DNA from: Trinickia terrae
GTDB lineage: Bacteria > Pseudomonadota > Gammaproteobacteria > Burkholderiales > Burkholderiaceae
Direction: 5' to 3'
NCBI RefSeq assembly: GCF_005144415.1
Contig: NZ_SWJE01000005.1
Coordinates: 410,134 to 474,133, forward strand
Length of the DNA stretch: 64,000 nucleotides
Made by a program: the position numbers and the translations under genes. Every line of letters starts with the position of its first letter. The stretch's first letter is position 1. The notes under the pieces are model-generated. The model did no database searches. It was not told the DNA's origin and worked only from the letters and a program-made list of their open reading frames with translations. Shown here one piece after another: positions 15,240 to 23,985 of the stretch.

Positions 15240-16442
15240 GTGAAGTTCATGCTGCGTGTCTTCGATACGAATGGCTCGGTCCAGACGCTTTGCATCGACA
15301 GCGATTCGTCGGCGACTGCGGCAGCGCTCGCGCGCTCGCGCGGCCTTCGCGTCGTGTCGGTGACCGCGGACGCCCGGCGGCAGCGGCGCGGCGCGAGCCG
15401 GATCGGGATGCCGGGCGCGCGGTTCAACGTCGAGCTTTTCGCGCGCGAGCTCGCGGCGCTGCTCGATGCGGGCGTGGGCGTCGTCGACGCGCTGCGCACG
15501 CTCGGCGGCAACGAGCGGCGCGAAGCCTCCGCGCAGGTGTATCGCGATCTGCTGCGGCAACTGGAAGAGGGGCAGTCGCTGTCCGCGGCGCTCGAGCACG
15601 CGAGCCACATCTTTCCGCCGGTGCTGGTGGCGTGCGTGAAAGCGAGCGAGCAGACCGGCGGTCTCGCCGATAGCCTGACCCGCTACTCGCGCAATAGCGC
15701 GACGCTCCACGAGCTGCGCGGGCGCGTGGTGTCGGCGGCGATCTATCCGACGGTCCTGCTGTTCGTCGGCGCGGCCGTCGTGCTGTTCCTGCTCGGTTTC
15801 GTCGTGCCGAGGTTCGCGACGCTCCTCGAACACAGCGGACGCGAACTGCCGCTGATGTCGCGAATGCTGATGGCGTGGGGCGGCATGGTGCACGCGCACG
15901 GCGGCGAGCTGTGCATCGGCCTCGCGGTGCTGGCCGTGTCGACCGGCATCGCGTTGCGCCGTCCGGCGCTGCGGATCTGGATCGCCGATCGCCTGCTGGC
16001 ATTGCCCGGCATCGGACAACACTTCCGCGTGTTCCGCCAGTCGCAGTTCTATCGCACGGCCGCGATGCTGGTCGATGGCGGCATTCCGGCCGTTCGCGCA
16101 TTCGATCTCGCACGCGGCCTGGTCGGCGGCGCGGACCGCATCGCGCTCGCGAGCGCGCTGCAGCAGGTGCGCAACGGCGCGCGGATCTCCGATGCGTTCC
16201 AGCAGGCCGGACTTGCGAATGCGATTGCATATCGCTTGCTGACGGTCGCCGAGAAGACCGGCGGTCTGGGGCCCGTGCTCGATCGGATCGCCGCGTTCCA
16301 GGAAGCACAGGTGTCGCGCACGATCGACCTGATCTCGCGGCTGATCGAGCCCGCGATGATGATCGTGATCGGCGTGGTGATCGGCGGAATCGTCGTGCTG
16401 ATGTACATGCCGATCTTCGAAATCGCGTCGAGCATTCAGTAA
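15240..16442 (+). CDS. gspF: Inner-membrane platform protein GspF
   Basis: 400 residues from GTG at 15240, six bases after AAGGAGAG. Two GspF/PilC repeats are seen: the first around FNVELFARELAALLDAGVGVVDALRTLGG, and the second around FYRTAAMLVDGGIPAVRAFDLARG. Each is followed by membrane segments: YPTVLLFVGAAVVLFLLGFVV, GLAVLAVSTGIAL and MMIVIGVVIGGIVVLMYMPIF. GspF spans the inner membrane and links the ATPase to the pseudopilus. The gene sits between gspG and gspE with short gaps, consistent with one operon. The N-terminal 60 residues, rather Arg/Ala-rich, are typical of the cytoplasmic tail of the family. Confidence 0.93.
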   Translation: MKFMLRVFDTNGSVQTLCIDSDSSATAAALARSRGLRVVSVTADARRQRRGASRIGMPGARFNVELFARELAALLDAGVGVVDALRTLGGNERREASAQVYRDLLRQLEEGQSLSAALEHASHIFPPVLVACVKASEQTGGLADSLTRYSRNSATLHELRGRVVSAAIYPTVLLFVGAAVVLFLLGFVVPRFATLLEHSGRELPLMSRMLMAWGGMVHAHGGELCIGLAVLAVSTGIALRRPALRIWIADRLLALPGIGQHFRVFRQSQFYRTAAMLVDGGIPAVRAFDLARGLVGGADRIALASALQQVRNGARISDAFQQAGLANAIAYRLLTVAEKTGGLGPVLDRIAAFQEAQVSRTIDLISRLIEPAMMIVIGVVIGGIVVLMYMPIFEIASSIQ

Positions 16443-16460
16443 ACCGTCTTGGGGAAGCGC

Positions 16461-18182
16461 GTGGATACCGTCACCACAACACCGGAAAACCTCCCCGACG
16501 CGCGCGCCGAACTTCGCGACGTCCTGCGCGCGCTCGGCGAGCGGCACGGTTCCGGCATTCGCGCGCTCGAGGAGCTGATGGCGCAGACGTCGCTCGGTGC
16601 GGACGAGATGCGCTCGCAGCTCGCCGCGCAATTCCGGATGAAGCCGATCGGGATGCGCGAGCTGAACCGGCTCGAACCGGATTTCGACGTGGTGTCGTTC
16701 GTCGAGGCCACGACGCGCCTGTGCGTGTGTTTTCGCGATCCCGACGGCGGCAACGCGCTGCTGTTCGCGATCGCCGATCCACTCGATGCACGCACGCGCG
16801 GCTGGGTCGAGCATCGGATGCGTTCGCGGCCCACGGTGCCGTACGGCTGGGCGCTTGCGAGCGCAGGGGACCTCAACGCCTACCTGACCGTGCGCGAGAA
16901 GGACGTCCGCGCGATGGACTCGCTCGCGTTCGACGATCCGATCCAGAGCACGGCCGATCCTGCGTCGCTCGCGCTGACGCTGCAGGGCATCAGCAGTGAC
17001 GACAGTCCGGTGGTGCGGCTGCTCAATTCGACGATCTACGATGCGCTCAAGATGCTCGCGAGCGACATCCATCTCGAATGCCGGGCGAACGGGTTGATGA
17101 TCAAGTGCCGTGTCGACGGCGTGCTCGCCGTGGTGGGCCGCGTCGAAGGGCGTGACGTCGCGGACCAGGTGCTGTCGCGCGTGAAGGTGATCTCCGAGCT
17201 CGATATCGCGGAGCGCCGCGTGCCGCAGGACGGGCGCTTCAAGGCGCTTTACGCGGGGCGCGAGATCGATTTCCGCGTGTCGATCATGCCGAACCAGTTC
17301 GGCGAGGACGCGGTGCTGCGGATTCTCGACCGCTATCAGCTTTCTCAGGCCGCGGGCGGCCTGACGCTCGAGGCGCTGGGATTCCAGCCGGGCGATACGC
17401 GCTTCATGCGCTCGATCGCGTCGATGCCGTACGGGATGCTGCTCGTGACGGGTCCGACCGGCAGCGGCAAGACCACGACGCTTTACGCGATTCTCACCGA
17501 AATCAACAACGGCCTGGAGAAGATCGTGACGATCGAGGATCCGGTCGAGTATCAACTGGGCGAAATCCTGCAGATTCCGGTCAACGAAGCGAAGGGCCTG
17601 ACGTTTGCGCGCGGACTGCGGTCGATTCTGCGGCACGACCCGGACAAGATCATGGTCGGCGAGATCCGCGATCCGGAAACCGCACAGATCGCCGTACAGG
17701 CCGCGCTGACCGGTCACCAGGTGTTCACGACCGTCCACGCGAACAACGTGTTCGACGTGATCGGCCGCTTCACGAACATGGAGGTCGATCCCTACAGCTT
17801 CGTTTCCGCGCTCAACGGCGTGGTCGCGCAACGGCTGCTGCGTCAGTGCTGCACGGATTGCCTGATCGAGGACAAGGTCGACGCGGATGCGCTCGTCCGC
17901 TCGGGCATCGACCCGGACACGGCCGGCAGCTATCTGTTTCGCCGCGGCGCCGGCTGTGCGACGTGCCGCGGCAGCGGATATCGCGGACGGCGTGCGATCG
18001 CGGAGGCGTTGCGCATGAACGACGAGCTGAGGCAGCTGCTGTCGGAGCGCGCGCCGCTCGGGCACATCAAGGAGGCGGCGATGCGCTATGGGATGAAGAC
18101 GCTGCGCTCGGCGGCGATCGAGCTGGTCCGGCGCGGCGAGACGACACTCGAGGAGATCAATCGTGTCACGATGGTCGAATAG
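16461..18182 (+). CDS. gspE: Secretion ATPase GspE/PilB type
   Basis: 573 residues from GTG at 16461, with GGGGAAG just upstream; a TTG four codons earlier is possible. The N-terminal MshEN-like domain is followed by the ATPase core: Walker A GPTGSGKTTTLYAIL near residue 331, an Asp-box EDPVEYQ, Walker B-like ILRHDPDKIMVGEIRD and the His box TGHQVFTTVHANN. A zinc finger is formed by CCTDC and CATCRGSGYRGRRAI. All key residues are present, so it should be an active motor driving pseudopilus assembly. Its end overlaps the start of the PilM-like gene by 20 bases in another frame, a sign of tight coupling. Confidence 0.95.
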   Translation: MDTVTTTPENLPDARAELRDVLRALGERHGSGIRALEELMAQTSLGADEMRSQLAAQFRMKPIGMRELNRLEPDFDVVSFVEATTRLCVCFRDPDGGNALLFAIADPLDARTRGWVEHRMRSRPTVPYGWALASAGDLNAYLTVREKDVRAMDSLAFDDPIQSTADPASLALTLQGISSDDSPVVRLLNSTIYDALKMLASDIHLECRANGLMIKCRVDGVLAVVGRVEGRDVADQVLSRVKVISELDIAERRVPQDGRFKALYAGREIDFRVSIMPNQFGEDAVLRILDRYQLSQAAGGLTLEALGFQPGDTRFMRSIASMPYGMLLVTGPTGSGKTTTLYAILTEINNGLEKIVTIEDPVEYQLGEILQIPVNEAKGLTFARGLRSILRHDPDKIMVGEIRDPETAQIAVQAALTGHQVFTTVHANNVFDVIGRFTNMEVDPYSFVSALNGVVAQRLLRQCCTDCLIEDKVDADALVRSGIDPDTAGSYLFRRGAGCATCRGSGYRGRRAIAEALRMNDELRQLLSERAPLGHIKEAAMRYGMKTLRSAAIELVRRGETTLEEINRVTMVE

Positions 18183-19053
18183 CCCGGTTGCGATCGGAGT
18201 CGGTGCGAGCGAGATCGTCGTCGGGATCCGCGCGCCCGCGCTGTGGCGTCCGCGCAAGCACTTGCCCGCCGCCGATCCGGTCAGCGTCGCCATTCCCGCT
18301 GAGCAGTTCGGCACCGAGCCGGGCGTGCTCGATGCGCTGCGCGCCGCGCTTGCCGCCACGCCCGGCGCCGATGCCGCCGAAGCGCAAGAGAGGGGGAGGA
18401 CGCCGTCGAAGCGCAGCGCGCACATCGTGCTCGGCGATTTCTGGTGCAACCACGCGATATTGCGCGGCGACTTCCGCACGCTGCGCATGCGCGAACTCGA
18501 AGAGATCGCGCTTGCCCATTTCTCGGACATGTACGGGATCGCCGGCGAATCGCTGGCCGTGCGCTATTGCGTGCAGCATGGCGGCCGCGCGCTCTTTGCG
18601 AGCGCGATGTCGCGCACGCTGTGTCAAGGCATGCATGACGTGAGCGCATCCGGCGATGTCCGCATCCGCAGCTTGAGACTGTGTCTTCCGGAGATGCTGA
18701 ATCGCATTGCGCCGGAGACCGACGGCGATGCGCTGCTGCTGTTCGTCGCCGACGAGTTGATGCAGGCGGTCATGATCGAGGGCAGCGGCTGGGCTGCTTA
18801 CGACGCGCAGCGCCTCTTTCCCGGCGATGCAGGCGACGCGTCGCGGCTTGCCGAATTCGCCGAGCATCTGTTCGAACGTTCGGCGACGCGCTCGGGCGTC
18901 AAGCGCGAGGACTGCAAGATCTATCTGTACGGGATCGACACCGACCCCGCGCCGTTCGAAGCGCGTTTCGCGGCCGCGATACGTCCGGTAGGGCCGGCGC
19001 AGCCGGCGATCGACGGTTCGCCCGCGCATCGGTTGATGGAGTATGCGCAATGA
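18163..19053 (+). CDS. PilM/GspL-N-like cytoplasmic platform protein
   Basis: 296 residues from GTG at 18163, inside the end of gspE. No signal peptide or membrane segment is seen. The pattern is loosely like the actin-like fold of PilM or the cytoplasmic half of GspL: short beta strands near VAIGVGASEIVVGIRA, a conserved-looking HIVLGDFWCNHAILRGDF, and DALLLFVADELMQAV. Sequence identity to known families cannot be judged by eye, so the assignment rests mainly on position: between the ATPase and three small one-pass membrane proteins, as in pilMNOP operons. It would dock the ATPase to the inner membrane. It overlaps the next start by four bases. Confidence 0.65.
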   Translation: MSRWSNSPVAIGVGASEIVVGIRAPALWRPRKHLPAADPVSVAIPAEQFGTEPGVLDALRAALAATPGADAAEAQERGRTPSKRSAHIVLGDFWCNHAILRGDFRTLRMRELEEIALAHFSDMYGIAGESLAVRYCVQHGGRALFASAMSRTLCQGMHDVSASGDVRIRSLRLCLPEMLNRIAPETDGDALLLFVADELMQAVMIEGSGWAAYDAQRLFPGDAGDASRLAEFAEHLFERSATRSGVKREDCKIYLYGIDTDPAPFEARFAAAIRPVGPAQPAIDGSPAHRLMEYAQ

Positions 19054-19580
19054 TGCAGATCCCCGATATCGACTTCTGCCGGCGCCGTGTTCGCACCGAG
19101 ACGAGCGGCATGATCCTGCTGTGCGCCGCCGCGCTGCTGCTGATCGCATGCGGCGGGCGGCTGTGGCATGCATACGCGGAGAACGATCGCGCGCAGGCGC
19201 AAGCGGAGGCCGTCCAGCATCGGACGCTCGCGCAGCGGCACGCCGTGAAGCCGCCGCCGACCCCGGCCGCCAGGCTCGCGGAAAAGCAGAGCCAGTCGAT
19301 CCTGCGCGAACTGACCGTGCCGTGGCAGGACCTCTTTTCGATCGTCGAGGACTATCCGGACCATGACGTCGCGCTGATCGGCATCGACCAGAACCCGGCA
19401 CAGGGCCAGATTCGCATCACGGCCGAAGCGAAGAATCTCGACGAGATGATCGCGTACCTGAAGTATTTGCAGTCGAGCGTGCTGCTGCGCGAAGCGGTGC
19501 TCAACGCTCACCTCGTCGAGAACAACGTGCCGGGAAAACCGGTGCGTTTCCTGATCACGGCCGTCTGGAGGAAGTCATGA
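19050..19580 (+). CDS. PilN/GspL-C-like one-pass membrane protein
   Basis: 176 residues from ATGATG, overlapping the previous stop. A short cytoplasmic N-terminus (IPDIDFCRRRV) leads into one membrane segment, MILLCAAALLLIACGGRLW, then a coiled-coil-like stretch rich in Ala, Gln and Glu (residues 45-85), then a small ferredoxin-like domain (ALIGIDQNPAQGQIRITAEAKNLDEM) with alternating strands and helices. This is the PilN architecture. PilN contacts PilM through its cytoplasmic start and pairs with PilO in the periplasm. Assignment is from topology and gene order. Confidence 0.7.
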   Translation: MMQIPDIDFCRRRVRTETSGMILLCAAALLLIACGGRLWHAYAENDRAQAQAEAVQHRTLAQRHAVKPPPTPAARLAEKQSQSILRELTVPWQDLFSIVEDYPDHDVALIGIDQNPAQGQIRITAEAKNLDEMIAYLKYLQSSVLLREAVLNAHLVENNVPGKPVRFLITAVWRKS

Positions 19581-20143
19581 AAGCGGATCGGCTACGGGAC
19601 CTGCTGCTCACGCTGAGATTCGAGTTGCAGCGCTCGTTCGGTCTGCCGGGACTCGTCGGCATGCTGATGATCGGCGCGGCGGCAATCATGGTTGCCACGA
19701 TCTCCAGCGTGGAATCCGATACCCGCGCGATGCAGGATCCCGCGGGGCTCTTGCGGGCGATGCGCAGCCACCGTCCGGTCGACGAGCGCAGCGCGGCGGC
19801 GGACGCGGTGGCGCTCGAGGCGTTGCCCGACCTGTTCCCGCGCTTCTCGCAAAGCGCCGACGACATCGCGTCGATCTTCGCGCGGGCGCGCGACAGCAAT
19901 CTGACGCTCGGGTCGGCCGAGTACGCGGTGACGACCGAATCGGGCGCGCGCTTCGCGCGCTATCAGGTGATGCTGCCCGTCAAGGATCAGTACGGCGCAA
20001 TCCGGCATTTTCTCGCGTCGGTGCTCAACAGCGTGCCGAACGCGGCGCTGCAGGAGATCCACGTCGAGCGTCCCGCAGTGGGCAGCAACATCCTCGACGC
20101 GCGCGTGCGATTCGAGCTCATCTATCGGAGCGCCCAGCCATGA
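19577..20143 (+). CDS. PilO/GspM-like one-pass membrane protein
   Basis: 188 residues, overlapping its neighbours on both sides by four bases. One membrane segment (GLPGLVGMLMIGAAAIMVATI) follows a short cytoplasmic N-terminus. The periplasmic part has an early helical portion and a C-terminal alpha/beta domain (YAVTTESGARFARYQVMLPVKDQYGAIRHFL). It matches the PilO/GspM layout and probably forms a dimer with the PilN-like protein. No enzyme motif is present. Confidence 0.68.
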   Translation: MKADRLRDLLLTLRFELQRSFGLPGLVGMLMIGAAAIMVATISSVESDTRAMQDPAGLLRAMRSHRPVDERSAAADAVALEALPDLFPRFSQSADDIASIFARARDSNLTLGSAEYAVTTESGARFARYQVMLPVKDQYGAIRHFLASVLNSVPNAALQEIHVERPAVGSNILDARVRFELIYRSAQP

Positions 20144-20742
20144 ATGCCGCCGCCATCAAACTTGCTCCGCTCAGGCGCGTCGCGCTGGCGTTGTGTTGCA
20201 TCGTCGTCGCCGGTGTCGGGTATCGCATGCTGATTGCGGCGACACGGGAGCCGGCGCCGGTCGCGGCGTTCGACGGCCTGCATCGCGACAGCGCGCGTGC
20301 GAAGCCGGCCGCCGCGCATCGCGCGCTGCCGTCGCAGGCGGTCGCGCACGCTGCGCCTGCGTCGGCCAGCACGGCAGCAGCGGCGACGCCGCGCGCGAGG
20401 CTCGCAGCGTTGCGCGCGCCGGTGTCCGTCGAAGCGGCGAACGATCCGTTCACCGCGTCGTCATGGCTGCCGCCGCCGCCCGTCGAGCCGCCGCCGCCCG
20501 AAAAGCGTGCGGCTCCGCCAGCGGCGCCTCCGGTGCCTTTCGCCTACGTCGGCGAACTGGACGCCAAGGCGGAGAAGCCGCAGGTGTTTCTCAGCAACGG
20601 CGATCAGTTGCTGATCGTTTCGCCGGGCGACGTGATCGATAGCCAATATCGTGTCGAGTCCGTTTCGGAGTCGGACGTGGTGCTCACCTATCTGCCGCTG
20701 AACCAGATGCAGGTGGTATCCATTCCAAGGGAAGGAAAGTAG
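20140..20742 (+). CDS. PilP/GspC-like inner-membrane to secretin linker
   Basis: 200 residues. An N-terminal membrane segment (VALALCCIVVAGVGYRML) is followed by an Ala/Pro-rich spacer crossing the periplasm (residues 40-130, with PPPPVEPPPPEK). A C-terminal HR/PilP-like beta domain follows: PFAYVGELDAKAEKPQVFLSNGDQLLIVSPGDVIDSQYRVESV. In type II systems the HR domain of GspC binds the first secretin domains. The closing segment LTYLPLNQMQVVSIP is typical of that fold. The stop codon is immediately followed by the secretin start. Confidence 0.75.
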   Translation: MNAAAIKLAPLRRVALALCCIVVAGVGYRMLIAATREPAPVAAFDGLHRDSARAKPAAAHRALPSQAVAHAAPASASTAAAATPRARLAALRAPVSVEAANDPFTASSWLPPPPVEPPPPEKRAAPPAAPPVPFAYVGELDAKAEKPQVFLSNGDQLLIVSPGDVIDSQYRVESVSESDVVLTYLPLNQMQVVSIPREGK

Positions 20743-23040
20743 ATGAAAACCTCACGCACACGGGGTGCGCGCCGCAACGGGGATAGCGGCCCATCGACAC
20801 GCCTCTCGCCTGTCATCCCGTTCGATCCCTGCCGCCCGCCGGCAAGCCGGATCACGACGAAACGCGCGCTGGCGATCGCCGCGGCGGTGCTCGCGTGCGG
20901 CGGCTGCGCGCACGTGCCGAACCTTCACGACGATCCGACCAATGCGCAGGTGAAGATCGACGCGATGCACGACCGCGACGCCCAAGTCAACCAGCTCCTC
21001 GATAGCGCCGACAAGCTTCGTCAGGACAACCAGTTCGACGACGCGGCCCGATCCGTCTACATGGCGACCGAGCTCGATCCGGCCAGCGAGCGCGCACGCA
21101 GGATCGGCGCGATGATCGAGCAGGACCGCAAGCATCTGGCGATCCTGCAGGAAGCCGATCGAATGATGAAGCGCGGCTCGTATGCGCAGGCGGCCGATCG
21201 CGTGCACCGCGTGCTGGTCGAGGACCCGGCCAATGCGATGGCGTTGCGGATGCAGAAGGAGCTCGACGAAAAGCGCCGCCTGCAGCACACGGAACGGGAC
21301 GACAAGCTCGCCGCCTCGTCGATCATGCGCACGCCGGTGTCGCTGCAGTTCCGCGACGCGAACGTGCGGATGGTGTTCGAAGCGCTGTCGCGCACGTCGG
21401 GACTGAACGTCATTTTCGACCGGGACGTGCGCGCCGACCTGAAGACGACGATCTTCGTGCAGAATGCGTCGCTGCAGGACACGGTCGACATGATCCTGAT
21501 GCAGAACCAGCTCGACAAGAAGCAGATGAACGCGAACACGCTGTTCATCTACCCGGCGACCCCCGCGAAGGAGCTCGAATACCAGGAGCTCAAGGTGCGC
21601 ACGTTCCAGTTGTCGAACGTCGACGCGAAGCAGGTCCAGTCGCTGCTGAAGAGCCTGCTGAAAGTGAAGGAAGTCGTGATCGACGAGCGCGCGAACACCG
21701 TGACCATCCGCGGCACGCCGGACACCATCAAGGTTGCCGAAGAAATGATCGCCGCGCAGGACCTGCCGGAGCCGGAAGTGATGCTCGAAGTCCAGGTGCT
21801 GGAGGTGTCGCACGAGCGGATGACGCAGCTCGGCATCGACTGGCCCAACTCGTTCACGGTGTCGACGCCGAGCACGGCCGATACGTGGGGCGCGCTGCAC
21901 CATTTGCCGGTCAATGCGCTGAATGTCAGCAACCTGTCCGCGACCGCGGACTTCAAGCTCACGGATACCGATGCGAACCTGCTCGCGAGCCCGCGCATCC
22001 GCACCCGCAACAAGGAGAAGGCGCGCATCATGATCGGCGACAAGGTGCCGGTGATTTCGAGCTCGAGCACGCCGAGCACGAGCGGCCCGTCGTTCACGCA
22101 GATGATCCAGTACCTCGACGTCGGCATCAAGCTCGAGGTGGAGCCGCAGGTCTATCGCGACGGCGACGTCGGCATCAAGCTGAATCTCGAGGTCAGCAAC
22201 ATCACCAATACGATCTCGAGCAGCAATTCGCAGGGCCTGAGCTCGCTCGCCTATCAGATCGGCACGCGCAGCGCGTCGACGAACCTGCGCCTGCGAGACG
22301 GCGAAACACAGATCCTCGGCGGGCTGATCTCGGACCAGGACCGCCAGAACGCGAACAAGGTGCCGGGCCTCGGACAGTTGCCGCTGCTCGGCCGCCTGTT
22401 CTCGGATCACGGAGGCGACCACACGAAGACCGAGATCGTGCTGCAGATCACGCCGCACATCGTTCGTCCGCAGATCGCGGCGGATGCGGATACGCAGGAA
22501 GTGTGGTCAGGCACCGACGTCAACGTGCACGCCGACCAGCTGCGGCTCGATCCGGTGGCGCTGAACGCGGAAGCTCCCGGAGCACCGGCCGAGGCCGCGA
22601 CGCCCAAGGTGAAACCGGTTCCCGGCCTCGTGGGCGGCGGCACGACGGGCGGCGGCGCGTCGCCAGCATTGGGCGCGGCGGCGAGCCGCGCGCAGCCGTC
22701 GCCGGAGAACGGCGCGTTCGGGCAGATGCCCGCCGCGCCTCGCACGACGCCGCCGCCTGAACCGTACGGCGGGCGTTTCTCGAGACAGCAGCCGGCGCTG
22801 CCCGCACCCGCAGAGGGGGCGGCGCCGGCCCAGGGTGCGGCGCCCGCGGGCGGCGCGCCGCAGGCGGCGGAACAGACAGGCAACGAAGCGCAGCCGGGCC
22901 TGGGCGCCACCGCGCCGCCGCAGCCGGCCGCGCCGGCCGAGGCGCCGGCTGCGGCCGCACCGCCGCCCGCTACGCTCCAGATGCCCGCGGGCGACATCCC
23001 GAGCGAAAACCCGCTGCACTCGATTCAGAACGGGTACTGA
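20743..23040 (+). CDS. gspD: Outer-membrane secretin (GspD/PilQ superfamily), probable lipoprotein
   Basis: 765 residues. A 40-residue basic N-terminus precedes the hydrophobic stretch ALAIAAAVLAC, giving lipidation candidates at Cys52 or Cys55. A helical TPR-like region follows (AARSVYMATELDPASERARR), then an N0/STN domain (VSLQFRDANVRMVFEALSRTSGLNVIFD), N1-type domains (QELKVRTFQLSNVDAKQV) and the secretin core around residues 345-580 (VMLEVQVLEVSHERM, ending KTEIVLQITPHIVRP). The last 165 residues are low-complexity Pro/Ala/Gly-rich. The TPR-like region and the lipid anchor are unlike classical GspD and nearer to secretins of the Tad/MSHA/BfpB types. The self-lipidation may replace a separate pilotin, which is missing here. 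Confidence 0.9.
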   Translation: MKTSRTRGARRNGDSGPSTRLSPVIPFDPCRPPASRITTKRALAIAAAVLACGGCAHVPNLHDDPTNAQVKIDAMHDRDAQVNQLLDSADKLRQDNQFDDAARSVYMATELDPASERARRIGAMIEQDRKHLAILQEADRMMKRGSYAQAADRVHRVLVEDPANAMALRMQKELDEKRRLQHTERDDKLAASSIMRTPVSLQFRDANVRMVFEALSRTSGLNVIFDRDVRADLKTTIFVQNASLQDTVDMILMQNQLDKKQMNANTLFIYPATPAKELEYQELKVRTFQLSNVDAKQVQSLLKSLLKVKEVVIDERANTVTIRGTPDTIKVAEEMIAAQDLPEPEVMLEVQVLEVSHERMTQLGIDWPNSFTVSTPSTADTWGALHHLPVNALNVSNLSATADFKLTDTDANLLASPRIRTRNKEKARIMIGDKVPVISSSSTPSTSGPSFTQMIQYLDVGIKLEVEPQVYRDGDVGIKLNLEVSNITNTISSSNSQGLSSLAYQIGTRSASTNLRLRDGETQILGGLISDQDRQNANKVPGLGQLPLLGRLFSDHGGDHTKTEIVLQITPHIVRPQIAADADTQEVWSGTDVNVHADQLRLDPVALNAEAPGAPAEAATPKVKPVPGLVGGGTTGGGASPALGAAASRAQPSPENGAFGQMPAAPRTTPPPEPYGGRFSRQQPALPAPAEGAAPAQGAAPAGGAPQAAEQTGNEAQPGLGATAPPQPAAPAEAPAAAAPPPATLQMPAGDIPSENPLHSIQNGY

Positions 23041-23043
23041 AAC

Positions 23044-23586
23044 GTGGCTGCCAGGATGAACACGATGCGTATCGGCGGCACAGGCCGGCTCGGTCAGCGT
23101 GGTTTCACGCTGATCGAGATGGTGATCACGCTTGCGCTCGTGGGCATACTCGCGCTCGCGATCATGCCGTTTTCCGAACTGATCGTGCAGCGTCAGAAGG
23201 AGCAGGAGCTGAGCGCCGCGTTGCGCGAGATCCGCATCGCGCTCGACGCGTACAAGGACGCGAGCGATGCGGGGCAGATCGAAAAGGAGGCGGAGGCGTC
23301 CGGCTATCCGCCGTCGCTGACCGTGCTCGTGACGGGCGTGAAGAACGCCAGGGATCCCAAGGGCGGCCTGTTGATGTTCCTGCGCCGCGTGCCGCGCGAT
23401 CCGTTCTTCGCGGGCGACCCGGATACGCCTGCCGAGGAGACCTGGAACGCGCGGGCGTACGGCACGCCGCCGGAACAGGCGGCCGGCGGGTCGTCCTGGA
23501 GCGGGGACGTCGGCAAGGACGTGTTCGACGTGTCGTCGAAATCCGATCGCGTCGGCATCAATGGCATTCCGTACAAACAATGGTGA
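23044..23586 (+). CDS. Type II-like minor pseudopilin
   Basis: 180 residues. GTG at 23044 is used; ATGs at 23056 and 23065 are alternatives. The prepilin signal ends at QRG and processing gives FTLIEMVITLALVGILALAIMPF with Glu5. The rest holds a long helix (SAALREIRIALDAYKDASDAG) and a C-terminal part with DPKGGLLMFLRRVPRDPFFAG and a final IPYKQW. The layout resembles the type II/type IV pseudopilins that follow a secretin gene in MSHA-like clusters. It needs a prepilin peptidase encoded elsewhere. Confidence 0.85.
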   Translation: MAARMNTMRIGGTGRLGQRGFTLIEMVITLALVGILALAIMPFSELIVQRQKEQELSAALREIRIALDAYKDASDAGQIEKEAEASGYPPSLTVLVTGVKNARDPKGGLLMFLRRVPRDPFFAGDPDTPAEETWNARAYGTPPEQAAGGSSWSGDVGKDVFDVSSKSDRVGINGIPYKQW

Positions 23587-23595
23587 CGGTGCATC

Positions 23596-23985
23596 ATGAA
23601 AACCGCTCGCATGCGCAGGTTTCGCGGATTCACGCTGATCGAACTCGTGGTCGTGATGGCCATCATCGGCCTGCTTTTGTCGCTGGCGGTGCCGCGTTAC
23701 ATGCACAGCATCGAACGCGGGAAGGAGCAGGTCCGGCAGCAGAACGTCGCGGTGATGCGCAACGCGATCGATCAATATTACGGCGACAACGGTCAGTATC
23801 CCGAGACGCTCGACGAACTGGTCGCGAAGCATTACTTGCGCGCGGTCCCGCTCGATCCGGTGAACGGCGACGACAAATGGGCGGTGATCGCCTCGCCTGA
23901 CGAGAGCAAGCCGGGCGTCTACGACGTGGCGCCGGCGAGCAGTCCGCAGGGTGCGCCGCCGAACCGGGCGGGAGCGGCCAGATGA
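23596..23985 (+). CDS. Second GspG-like pseudopilin
   Basis: 129 residues. A short leader, [11 protein letters not shown], precedes FTLIELVVVMAIIGLLLSLAVPRY with Glu5. The C-terminal part (AVMRNAIDQYYGDNGQYPETLDELV, LRAVPLDPVNGDDKWAVI) is the small-pilin fold without the calcium loop of the GspG at 14702. Having two GspG-like genes in one cluster suggests a pseudopilus of mixed composition. The gene overlaps the next by four bases. Confidence 0.88.
   Translation: MKTARMRRFRGFTLIELVVVMAIIGLLLSLAVPRYMHSIERGKEQVRQQNVAVMRNAIDQYYGDNGQYPETLDELVAKHYLRAVPLDPVNGDDKWAVIASPDESKPGVYDVAPASSPQGAPPNRAGAAR

Noticed and set aside
14829-18530. A 1,233-codon open frame on the minus strand across gspG-gspE
   Set aside because: It is antisense to clearly coding secretion genes, very rich in Arg, His and Asp, and has no domain pattern. 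Long antisense frames are expected in GC-rich DNA.
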